DNA of 6,264 nt from Bacteroidia bacterium (GTDB lineage: Bacteria; Bacteroidota; Bacteroidia; NS11-12g; UBA955), in assembly GCA_023254645.1 (NCBI GenBank), contig JALRLA010000199.1:1-6264 (forward strand). Reading direction: 5' to 3'. This document shows, piece by piece, positions 1 to 6,264 of the stretch (positions are counted from its first letter, which is position 1; every line of letters starts with the position of its first letter). The notes under the pieces were generated by a model. It ran no database searches, was not told where the DNA came from, and saw only the letters and a program-made list of their open reading frames with translations. The translations under genes and the position numbers were made by a program.

Positions 1-2232
1 GAGAGCAACTACCTGGCGGCTCTGAGCAAAGACGGCGCCCGCATTGGACTCTCCTTGCTCGATATTTCAACGGGAGAATTCTACGCAGCAGAAGGCAGCT
101 GGGTTTTCATCAAGAAACTGATCAGCGGTTTCCGACCTGCCGAACTCTTATTCCCCAAAAATGAGGCTCAAGGTTTCATAGAAGAATTGGGCACTCCTCG
201 CTCCTATCAAGTCTTGGACCCTTGGGTCACACAAGGAGACTACGCTTACGAGCGGGTACTTCGGCAACTGCAAGTATCCAACCTAAAGGGCTTTGGTTTG
301 GACGGCATGAACCAAGCCGCCACCGCCGCCGGATGCATTTTGCATTATTTGGAAATGACCCATCACCACCACACCAGCCACATCAACCGATTGGCCCGTT
401 TGGAGGAAGATCGATACGTATGGCTGGATGCCTTTACCATTCGCAATTTGGAATTGCTGCATTCGGTTTACCCCAGTGGTACAGGATTGTTGGATTCCAT
501 TGACCACAGCAAAACACCCATGGGAAGTCGATTGCTGCGCAAGTGGTTGGTGCTGCCCCTAAGGGATCAACAACAAATTCAGCAGCGCCTTGATGCGGTA
601 GAGGACCTGCAAAAACAAGCCCCGCTGGGAGACTGGCGATCCTTGTTTGAAGGTTTGGGAGACATGGAGCGCTTGGCTTCTAAAATTGCGTTAAGACGCA
701 TCAATCCGAAGGAATTGTTGCACTTGAGCGCGGCCTTGAAAAAGGTCGAAGATTTGAGCCAGCAATGGAAAGAGAGTTCGGGTCGAAGACTACAAGAAGC
801 GGCTAGGGCATTCCCCAACAGCCAAAACCTTCAATCTTTGATCGATGCCCAACTTTCAGAAGAAGCCCCGGCTGTCTTTAGCAAGGGACATGTATTTCAA
901 TCGGAATGCCACCCGGAATTGAACGAACTGCGCGATTTGGCCACTCATGGCAAGGAGCGATTGATTGACATTCAGAAACGGGAGTCGGAAGCCACGGGTA
1001 TACCGTCTTTGAAGATTGGCTTCAACAATGTATTTGGCTATTACTTGGAGGTCACCCATGCCCATAAGGACAAGGTGCCCGAAACCTGGATTCGCAAGCA
1101 AACCTTAACCAATGCAGAGCGATACATCACCCCAGAACTCAAAGAATACGAAGAGAAGATTCTCTCGGCCCAAGACCGCATTTCAGCCCTGGAATCAGAA
1201 TTGTGGGAATTGTTGCTCAACGATTTGTTGGCGCACGTCGAACCCATACGCTTATTGGCTCAACAACTCGCAGAATGGGACTGCCTGATGGGATTTGCCC
1301 ACTTGGCTAGCACGAGAAAATACTGCAAACCCGAAATTCACGATGGCCTAGATATTGAATTGATCGAGTCTCGACACCCGGTTATTGAACAGCAATTGAA
1401 AGCCGATCAACACTATGTGCCGAATAATATAGCAATGGGTCCCGGTCATCGCCAGATCATGATTTTGACTGGACCTAATATGAGCGGCAAATCGGCCATA
1501 CTGCGCCAAACGGCCCTCTGCGTTGTATTGGCCCAGATGGGTTCATTTGTTCCCTGTCGATCAGCCAAGATTGGGCTTGTAGACAAAATCTACACCCGTG
1601 TCGGGGCGAGCGATAACCTCTCTTTGGGCGAATCTACCTTCATGGTCGAAATGAGCGAAACGGCTTCTATTTTGAACAACCTCTCTGAGCGCTCTCTGGT
1701 TCTGTTGGACGAAATTGGACGAGGAACCAGCACGTATGACGGCGTTTCTTTGGCCTGGGCCATTGCCGAATATTTGCAAAGCCACCCCAGCAAACCCAAA
1801 ACCCTTTTTGCCACTCATTACCATGAACTCAATGAATTGGAAGCCAAATTGGAAGGGGTACAGAACTTTCACATTGAAGTGCTAGAAAAAGGCCAACAAA
1901 TTATTTTCCTGAGAACCCTAAAACCCGGAGGCAGCGAACACAGTTTCGGTATTCATGTCGCCCAATTGGCCGGCATACCCAATCAAGTGCTCATTCGCGC
2001 TTCAGAACTCCTATCTGAACTCGAGCAGACCCGTTCAGCGGTTGACCGACGCAAAACCATGACCAAAACCGATTCCAAATCGGTCTATCAATTGAACATG
2101 TTTCAAGCCCCCGACCCGAGAATGGAACAACTGAAAAAGGAATTGCAAAGCTTGGACATCAATGAACTCAGTCCGATCGAGGCCTTGCTCAAACTTCAGG
2201 CCATCAAAAAAATCAGCGACGAGTCGATTTAA
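1..2232 (+). CDS. mutS: DNA mismatch repair protein MutS (5'-truncated by window edge)
   Basis: MutS recognises mismatches and small loops in newly replicated DNA and, by ATP-driven clamp formation, recruits MutL. The reading frame is open from base 1, so the gene begins outside the window; 743 residues are present. By comparison with E. coli MutS (853 aa), about 125-130 N-terminal residues are missing, including the mismatch-reading Phe-X-Glu motif. The visible part starts at the end of domain I (LDISTGEF, window residues 20-27). The lever/clamp region contains GFNNVFGYYLEVT from residue 340. The ATPase follows: Walker A GPNMSGKS (491-498), ABC-type signature around SLGES (541-545), Walker B LLDE ending at D570-E571, then GRGTSTYDG, and the H-loop FATHYHE with His606. 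The C-terminus carries QLNMF (697-701), a good match to the beta-clamp binding motif, then the usual helical end. A TTG at 55 is an internal Leu codon, not a start. All catalytic motifs look intact. Confidence 0.97.
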   Translation, partial: ESNYLAALSKDGARIGLSLLDISTGEFYAAEGSWVFIKKLISGFRPAELLFPKNEAQGFIEELGTPRSYQVLDPWVTQGDYAYERVLRQLQVSNLKGFGLDGMNQAATAAGCILHYLEMTHHHHTSHINRLARLEEDRYVWLDAFTIRNLELLHSVYPSGTGLLDSIDHSKTPMGSRLLRKWLVLPLRDQQQIQQRLDAVEDLQKQAPLGDWRSLFEGLGDMERLASKIALRRINPKELLHLSAALKKVEDLSQQWKESSGRRLQEAARAFPNSQNLQSLIDAQLSEEAPAVFSKGHVFQSECHPELNELRDLATHGKERLIDIQKRESEATGIPSLKIGFNNVFGYYLEVTHAHKDKVPETWIRKQTLTNAERYITPELKEYEEKILSAQDRISALESELWELLLNDLLAHVEPIRLLAQQLAEWDCLMGFAHLASTRKYCKPEIHDGLDIELIESRHPVIEQQLKADQHYVPNNIAMGPGHRQIMILTGPNMSGKSAILRQTALCVVLAQMGSFVPCRSAKIGLVDKIYTRVGASDNLSLGESTFMVEMSETASILNNLSERSLVLLDEIGRGTSTYDGVSLAWAIAEYLQSHPSKPKTLFATHYHELNELEAKLEGVQNFHIEVLEKGQQIIFLRTLKPGGSEHSFGIHVAQLAGIPNQVLIRASELLSELEQTRSAVDRRKTMTKTDSKSVYQLNMFQAPDPRMEQLKKELQSLDINELSPIEALLKLQAIKKISDESI

Positions 2233-2239
2233 AACTCGT
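2206..2239 (-). terminator. Possible terminator of the TonB-dependent receptor gene at the convergent gene ends
   Basis: A perfect 6-bp inverted repeat, ACGAGT (2219-2224) and ACTCGT (2234-2239), encloses a 9-base loop containing TTTAAA and both overlapping stop codons. Read on the minus strand it is followed, after 6 bases, by seven T residues (2212-2206), like a weak Rho-independent terminator that lies inside the mutS 3' end. The stem is short and the T-run is offset. On the plus strand there is no U-run, so it does not look like a mutS terminator. Confidence 0.3.
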
Positions 2240-4559
2240 ATTGAATACCCAATGCAGGAAGAATGGGCAATTGATCCACCCTCTCCTGTTTGATGCGGTC
2301 GTAGTAGAAGATGTTGTCGCGGTTGTAGGCGTTGGTCAAAGAAAAATTCGCCGTGAGTTTGCGCCCATCGTCCAATTTCCAACTGTGTTTGGCGGAAAAA
2401 TCCAAACGGTGGTAATAGGGCAAACGACCCTGGTTCAAGGAAGCATAAACCACCCCTAATTCCCCATTTGACTGAATGTAATCAGAACCTATTCCATTCC
2501 CGAAGTCATACTTTTCGTAATAGCCTTGGGTTTGGGTAAAGGGGAACCCACTGCCAAAGTTCCAGCGCACAGACAAATCTACCGGGGTTCGCTTGCCCAA
2601 GGTATAGGAAACCATGGCGTTAGCGTTGTGACGGCGATCAAAAATGGGCTGGTATACAATGTAACCATCGTTTCTGTTCACCCATGTCAAAGAATACACC
2701 AACCAGATGTACAGGCGTTTGTCCTCGAACTTGTAGGAAATATCTCCCCCATAGGCCTCTCCTTTTTCAATGATGAAATCTTGGCGCAAGCGGGCATCTT
2801 TGTCTTGGTTGCTCGCGTCATCCTCAAACAACTTGGAGCGGTTGATGTTGGTGATTTGGCTAAAGTCCTTGTAGAAGCCCTCTAGATTGATGGTGCTTTT
2901 TTTGGTCAAGCGATAGTCCATACCCGCCACCAAATGACTCGCCTTTTGAAGGCGGTGGGTCACAGGCTGACCCATGAAGGTTTTGGGCAAATTATCGGGT
3001 CCTGACAAGAACCCGTAAAACAAATTCACCACGTCCCGATCAGAAATGGCAGACAACAGGTTTTGCGAATACAAACCAGCGGCAAATTTCAATCCAAAGC
3101 CTTTGAAAGGCATGTAGCGCAATTGAAGGCGGGGCTCTAAACTTCCATTCGACAGCGAAGCATAATACTGCCAGCGCAAGCCCATATCAGCCAAGAGCTT
3201 CTTTCGGACCACCTTATAGTTTCCGAACAAATTGATCTCGGTAGTACTTTCTTGCTGTTCAATGCGGCGATTGTTGGCATTGTACAACTGGAAATTGGTC
3301 TGAAAGCCATTCATCTCCAAGCCCCATTTGAATTCGTCCTTCTTGAAATTGTACAAGAAATTCATCCCCATGTTGAAGCCTCCAATTGAGCTTTCGCGGG
3401 GTCGAGCATCGCTCTCCATTTGTTGGATGCGGTAATTGGAATACAAAAAGAAGCCGTCGACCCGTGTCTTTGCCTGCTCGGGCACCACCATAAATTTGCC
3501 ACCGAAGCCGTTGCTGGCCCAGCTGTAGTGGGTAGAACCTGGGAAATTTACGTCGTCGCTGAAGTGAAATCCGTACAGACGGGTATAGCCACCATTGGCG
3601 GAGTTGGCGTTGATTTTCACAAAGAGATCGCCAAAATTGTAAGGCAGGCGATCGGGATTCGCATAGCCGTAAAACAATTTAGACGATTGCTTGAGGTATG
3701 AATTGCGATAGCTGACGGCAAAAGAGCTGTTGCCGCTGTAGCGCTGAAATTTTTTCAAAGGCCCTTCCAGCATCACCTTACTGGTAAAGGTATTGATGGA
3801 GGTTTTCCCTTTGATCTGGTTGCGGTCTCCGTCTCGCGATTTGATGTCGACCACCGCTGAGATGCGCCCTCCGTATTCGGCGCCAAAACCGGCTGAATAC
3901 ACATCGGCACTTTTGATCAAATCGGTATCAAAGACCGAAAACAAGCCAATGCTGTGAAAGGGGTTGTAGATGGTCATACCGTCGAACAGCACTTTGTTCA
4001 TAACCGGCGAGCCACCGCGTATGTAGAGTTGACCACCTTGGTCGCCGCTAAAAACGACACCGGGCAAAACCTGGAGGTACTGAACGATATCGGGTTCGCC
4101 GCCGACCGAAGGGAGGCGGCCAATGGCCTTAGGATCAATATTGGTAGCGCCCACTAAGGTTTGTTTGCGATTGGCGCGAGCAATGATTTCAACCTCTTCA
4201 ATTTGCTGACCTCCGTGCAAATAGATGTCTTGCTTCGTGTTCGAAGCAGGCCTAACGACAATCTCAAAATAGGCTGTATCAAAACCTGGAGCCGTAGCCA
4301 CTAAGGTGTAATCTCCGGCCGGAATACCCGTCAATGCGTAAAAACCATCACCGTCGGCCAAAATGCTCCGGCCTCGCACACTGGGTGCACGGTTGATTTC
4401 TGGAATCCAAACCAAGGCTCCTGCCAATCGATCGCCGTTATCGGCATTGTAAACGAATCCTCGCACATCGCCTTTGTCAGACTGGGCCAACAGGCTTCCA
4501 CACGAAGCCAGGCTGATCAAAATCCAAGTTAATTTTCGAAACAAGGCCCAAAAATACAC
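2229..4559 (-). CDS. TonB-dependent outer-membrane receptor with CarboxypepD_reg-like N-terminal domain
   Basis: Predicted outer-membrane gated-pore importer powered by TonB; the substrate is unknown. The 776 residues read in order: signal peptide (about 1-26, ending near LLAQ), a carboxypeptidase-regulatory-like beta-sandwich (about 31-115, with GFYALTGIPAGDYTL), a Ton-box-like EEVEIIA (121-127), a plug domain (about 138-242, with YIRGG at 179-183, LFDGMTIYNP and EYGGRISAVVDIKSRDG), then a beta-barrel rich in aromatic/polar alternation that ends in a terminal Phe (YEF), as expected for BAM-inserted barrels. It is shorter than SusC-type receptors (about 1000 aa) and has no SusD neighbour. The GTG at 4559 is the most upstream start because an in-frame TGA precedes it. 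A TTG at 4544 would give a more typical signal peptide (MFRKLTWILISL) and would lie downstream of both promoter candidates. LASC at residues 17-20 resembles a lipobox, so lipoprotein processing is a possible alternative. Its stop overlaps the mutS stop. Confidence 0.93.
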   Translation of the reverse strand: MYFWALFRKLTWILISLASCGSLLAQSDKGDVRGFVYNADNGDRLAGALVWIPEINRAPSVRGRSILADGDGFYALTGIPAGDYTLVATAPGFDTAYFEIVVRPASNTKQDIYLHGGQQIEEVEIIARANRKQTLVGATNIDPKAIGRLPSVGGEPDIVQYLQVLPGVVFSGDQGGQLYIRGGSPVMNKVLFDGMTIYNPFHSIGLFSVFDTDLIKSADVYSAGFGAEYGGRISAVVDIKSRDGDRNQIKGKTSINTFTSKVMLEGPLKKFQRYSGNSSFAVSYRNSYLKQSSKLFYGYANPDRLPYNFGDLFVKINANSANGGYTRLYGFHFSDDVNFPGSTHYSWASNGFGGKFMVVPEQAKTRVDGFFLYSNYRIQQMESDARPRESSIGGFNMGMNFLYNFKKDEFKWGLEMNGFQTNFQLYNANNRRIEQQESTTEINLFGNYKVVRKKLLADMGLRWQYYASLSNGSLEPRLQLRYMPFKGFGLKFAAGLYSQNLLSAISDRDVVNLFYGFLSGPDNLPKTFMGQPVTHRLQKASHLVAGMDYRLTKKSTINLEGFYKDFSQITNINRSKLFEDDASNQDKDARLRQDFIIEKGEAYGGDISYKFEDKRLYIWLVYSLTWVNRNDGYIVYQPIFDRRHNANAMVSYTLGKRTPVDLSVRWNFGSGFPFTQTQGYYEKYDFGNGIGSDYIQSNGELGVVYASLNQGRLPYYHRLDFSAKHSWKLDDGRKLTANFSLTNAYNRDNIFYYDRIKQERVDQLPILPALGIQYEF

Positions 4560-4560
4560 T

Positions 4561-4591
4561 CAAAATGACGCTGTTGGGCTTCCAGACCAAA
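4561..4591 (-). promoter_or_regulatory. Candidate promoter for the TonB-dependent receptor
   Basis: On the minus strand a TTTG (4591-4588) is followed after 19 bases by TCATTTTG (4568-4561), one mismatch from the TAnnTTTG -7 consensus and with the proper -33/-7 spacing. A second, exact -7 match, TATTTTTG (4556-4549), lacks a -33 partner at suitable distance. Either one would place the transcript start at or inside the GTG-initiated reading frame, favouring the TTG start at 4544. The region is shared with the divergent plus-strand operon. Confidence 0.25.
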
Positions 4592-4610
4592 CAAATACAA
4601 AGCCTTGACC

Positions 4611-4618
4611 TAACTTTG
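4611..4618 (+). promoter_or_regulatory. Bacteroidota-type -7 promoter element for the pRiA4b-family gene and miaA
   Basis: TAACTTTG is an exact match to the TAnnTTTG -7 consensus known for Bacteroidota sigma-A promoters. It ends 6 bases before ATG 4625, so transcription would begin at or within a few bases of the start codon, giving a very short or absent leader. I see no good TTTG/TTG -33 element at the expected 17-23 base spacing, which lowers confidence. Confidence 0.45.
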
Positions 4619-4624
4619 CGCTTC

Positions 4625-5260
4625 ATGGTTTTCCGTTTTAAAATTTGGTTTGAAAACGACGACGAGATCGTTCGCTGGATTGACATCAAACCCGCGTCAA
4701 GTTTTTTAGATTTTCACCACGCTATCCAAGACGCTATCGGCTTTGACAAAAAGGAGTTAGCTTCATTTTACATCAGTGACATTCAATGGAAGAAACACAT
4801 GGAAATCACCTTGGAAAACATGCTGGATGACGAGGACATGAGCAGCGACAACGCTTTGCCAAGCCCCGTCATGAAAGACACCAAATTGAGAGATTGGATC
4901 AACGACCCTCATCAACGGTTCATTTACATCAGCGATTATGTCGCACAATGGACCTTGCTCATCGAGTTGCAGAGCATCCAAGATCCACGCAAGGATGCCA
5001 CTTATCCGCTGTTGGTAAAAAGCGAAGGGAAAGCCCCACGTCAGCGCGAAGACAGCAAATTCAAGATGCTCGATGACAACGAATTCGACGCCCTCGCAGC
5101 AAAAATTCTTGCGGCCAAAGGCATCAAAGACGAACTCCTCTTGGAAGCAGAAGAATTGCTCGACGAAGACGACGATCAGGACGAAGATGATGGCAATGAT
5201 TTCTACGGTGACAGCACCGAAGAATTCGGCATGGACGGGTTCAGCGAAGTAAACGATTGA
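4625..5260 (+). CDS. pRiA4b ORF-3 / 'IS1096 passenger TnpR' family protein with acidic C-terminal tail
   Basis: Uncharacterised protein of 211 residues. I place it in the plasmid pRiA4b ORF-3-like family (PF07929) by pattern. It has an N-terminal beta strand (FRFKIWFE), a helix at about 28-40 (FLDFHHAIQDAIGF) matching the family's 'L..lH..Iq.afGw', then RFIYISDYVAQWTLLIEL (98-115) matching 'F.YeYDFGD.We..i.l', and YPLLVKSEGKAP (127-138) matching 'YP.cl.GegacP'. The usual D-F-G-D and P-E-D residues are partly lost, so it is a divergent member. Residues 169-211 are a low-complexity acidic tail: 21 of 43 are Asp or Glu, with no Lys or Arg. The family name does not imply a resolvase or mobile element here. 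I chose ATG 4625 because the fold begins there and a TAnnTTTG box lies at 4611-4618; an in-frame ATG at 4565 would add 20 unfamily-like residues and lies upstream of that box. It is followed after 4 bases by miaA, so the two are probably co-transcribed. Molecular function is unknown. Confidence 0.85.
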   Translation: MVFRFKIWFENDDEIVRWIDIKPASSFLDFHHAIQDAIGFDKKELASFYISDIQWKKHMEITLENMLDDEDMSSDNALPSPVMKDTKLRDWINDPHQRFIYISDYVAQWTLLIELQSIQDPRKDATYPLLVKSEGKAPRQREDSKFKMLDDNEFDALAAKILAAKGIKDELLLEAEELLDEDDDQDEDDGNDFYGDSTEEFGMDGFSEVND

Positions 5261-5264
5261 TCGC

Positions 5265-6245
5265 ATGAGCCAGGCTCCCCGTATCGCCATTATTGGAGGG
5301 CCTACCGCATCAGGCAAAACAGCTTTGTCGATTGCTCTGGCCCAAAAATGGGGCTGCCACATCGTCAACGCCGACAGTCGTCAGGTTTATTCTGAACTGC
5401 ACATTGGCGTAGCCAAACCAACCCAAGAAGAATTCGCCGCTGCGCCGCACCGCCTGTTTGGTCATGTATCGATCCAAGAAGAATACAATGCCGAACGATA
5501 TGCAATAGAAGCGGCCCAGGCCCTCAGGGAAAGCCTCTCTGAATCGGGTGCCGTCGTGGTATGCGGAGGCACAGGTTTGTACATACGAGCCTTGATGGAG
5601 GGCATGAATGAATTGCCACAACCTTCTGAAGCTGTTCAAAAACAGGTGCAATATTGCTTTGATCAACACGGCATTGTCGGATTGAGAAAAGCCATCATGG
5701 CGGCCGATCCCTTGGCGCACGAACGACTTGACATGTTCAATCCTCAGCGCATGCAACGAGCCTTGGAACTGCTTTGGGAAAGCGGGCAGAGTTTAAACGA
5801 ACTCTACCAGCACAAGGCTGAATCTCCCATCGCTGACCTCTTAACCCATGCTCAGGTTGATTACCTGGCCTTGGATTGGGATAGAGAAAGTCTGTACAAC
5901 CGAATTCACGAGCGCTGCGATTCCATGATGGAAGCGGGGCTTTTGGTTGAAGTCACCGCCCTTCTTCCCTACCAGCACCTTAATGCCTTGCAAACCGTGG
6001 GCTATACCGAATGGTTTGACTACAGGAATCGCATAATGAATTACCGCGAGGCCCTGGATAAAATGAAGCAGAATACCCGGCGCTACGCCAAACGCCAAGT
6101 AACCTGGTTCAAAAACCAATTCCCGACCCGATGGATCCCTGCCGATCGTTGGCAGGAAGACCGCATATTTGTTTCTTTTGGATTTTTATCTTCTGTCATG
6201 ATAGTCGCTTTAATTTGGAATCAGAGCCTACTCTGGTTCTGTTGA
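5265..6245 (+). CDS. miaA: tRNA dimethylallyltransferase MiaA
   Basis: Transfers a dimethylallyl group from DMAPP to N6 of A37 in tRNAs that read UNN codons, the first step to i6A/ms2i6A; cytoplasmic. Motifs seen: P-loop GGPTASGKT (11-19); NADSRQVY (35-42) with Asp37, the likely general base; AKPT (50-53); PHRLF (61-65); GGTGLY (101-106); NPQRMQRALELL (159-170); RIHERCDSMMEAGLLVEV (213-230); ALQTVGYTEW (241-250); and NTRRYAKRQVTWFKN (270-284), the conserved tRNA-contacting end. ATG 5265 gives the correct family N-terminus directly before the P-loop; no Shine-Dalgarno is visible, and the start lies 4 bases after the upstream stop, suggesting translational coupling. The length of 326 aa is somewhat longer than the usual 300-310. 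Residues 301-326 contain no charged residue and are strongly hydrophobic, unlike the usual MiaA end, and their codons overlap a hairpin. The catalytic part is intact, so I expect a working enzyme. Confidence 0.96.
   Translation: MSQAPRIAIIGGPTASGKTALSIALAQKWGCHIVNADSRQVYSELHIGVAKPTQEEFAAAPHRLFGHVSIQEEYNAERYAIEAAQALRESLSESGAVVVCGGTGLYIRALMEGMNELPQPSEAVQKQVQYCFDQHGIVGLRKAIMAADPLAHERLDMFNPQRMQRALELLWESGQSLNELYQHKAESPIADLLTHAQVDYLALDWDRESLYNRIHERCDSMMEAGLLVEVTALLPYQHLNALQTVGYTEWFDYRNRIMNYREALDKMKQNTRRYAKRQVTWFKNQFPTRWIPADRWQEDRIFVSFGFLSSVMIVALIWNQSLLWFC
6216..6241 (+). terminator. Hairpin at the 3' end of miaA, possible operon terminator
   Basis: AATCAGAG (6219-6226) and CTCTGGTT (6231-6238) form an 8-bp stem with one G-U wobble around the tetraloop CCTA. 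G6218-C6239 and two wobble pairs may extend it. The sequence downstream is moderately T-rich (TTG repeats) but has no clean U-run. It lies inside the last miaA codons, just before the TGA at 6243-6245. Confidence 0.35.
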
Positions 6246-6264
6246 TAGTGTGATTGTTGTTGCA

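Noticed and set aside
1471..1494. Serine in the MutS Walker A (GPNMSGKS instead of GPNMGGKS)
   Set aside because: The GxxxxGK[ST] pattern is preserved, and to my recollection this variant is common in Bacteroidota MutS, so it is not evidence of a defect.
1561..1872. Minus-strand open frames opposite the MutS ATPase region
   Set aside because: They lie entirely over the strongly conserved Walker B and H-loop coding sequence and resemble no protein I know; they are antisense shadows.
2526..2885. Plus-strand open frame of 119 codons inside the receptor gene, and similar ones at 3420-3701 and 3954-4157
   Set aside because: These are antisense to a continuous, well-supported beta-barrel/plug coding sequence, with no family match or start signal.
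4625..5260. Possible mobile element, because the family name mentions a plasmid ORF and an IS1096 passenger resolvase
   Set aside because: No transposase, terminal inverted repeats or target duplications are visible around it, the protein has no resolvase catalytic motif, and it sits in a tight operon with miaA.
4763..5368. A 201-codon open frame on the minus strand opposite the acidic protein and the start of miaA
   Set aside because: Its hydrophobic F/V/I-rich composition is what results from reading GAA/GAC/GAT codons of the acidic tail in antisense. It shows no recognisable family and overlaps two well-supported genes.
6246..6264. Start of another gene or RNA after miaA
   Set aside because: Only 19 bases remain, with no start codon in a useful context and no recognisable structure.

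Overview
The window looks like an ordinary chromosomal stretch from a member of the Bacteroidota. The reasons are an outer-membrane TonB-dependent receptor with an N-terminal carboxypeptidase-regulatory-like domain, a TAnnTTTG promoter element of the Bacteroidota type, no Shine-Dalgarno sequence before any of the three visible starts, and MutS and MiaA sequences of the kind seen in that phylum. I cannot name a genus. There is no rRNA or tRNA gene, insertion sequence, CRISPR array or phage gene that I can see.

Layout. Bases 1-2232 (+) hold the C-terminal six-sevenths of mutS; the start lies off the left edge. Its stop codon overlaps, tail to tail, the stop codon of a 776-residue TonB-dependent receptor on the minus strand (2229-4559). 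A small inverted repeat surrounds the shared stops. A short divergent control region (about 4545-4624) separates the receptor from a two-gene plus-strand operon. The first gene of that operon (4625-5260) encodes a protein of the plasmid pRiA4b ORF-3 / 'IS1096 passenger TnpR' family with a strongly acidic C-terminus. Four bases later comes miaA (5265-6245), the tRNA A37 dimethylallyltransferase. The last 26 codons of miaA encode an uncharged hydrophobic tail and overlap a hairpin that may be the operon terminator. The last 19 bases hold nothing recognisable.

How the genes relate. MutS (mismatch repair) and MiaA (tRNA modification) are housekeeping genes. The receptor is a lone outer-membrane importer with no SusD-like partner, TonB system or substrate-specific enzyme in view, so its substrate cannot be told. 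The most open biology is the uncharacterised acidic pRiA4b-family protein in a tight operon with miaA, the apparently leaderless start of that operon, and the odd C-terminus of MiaA. I found no convincing new multi-gene system.
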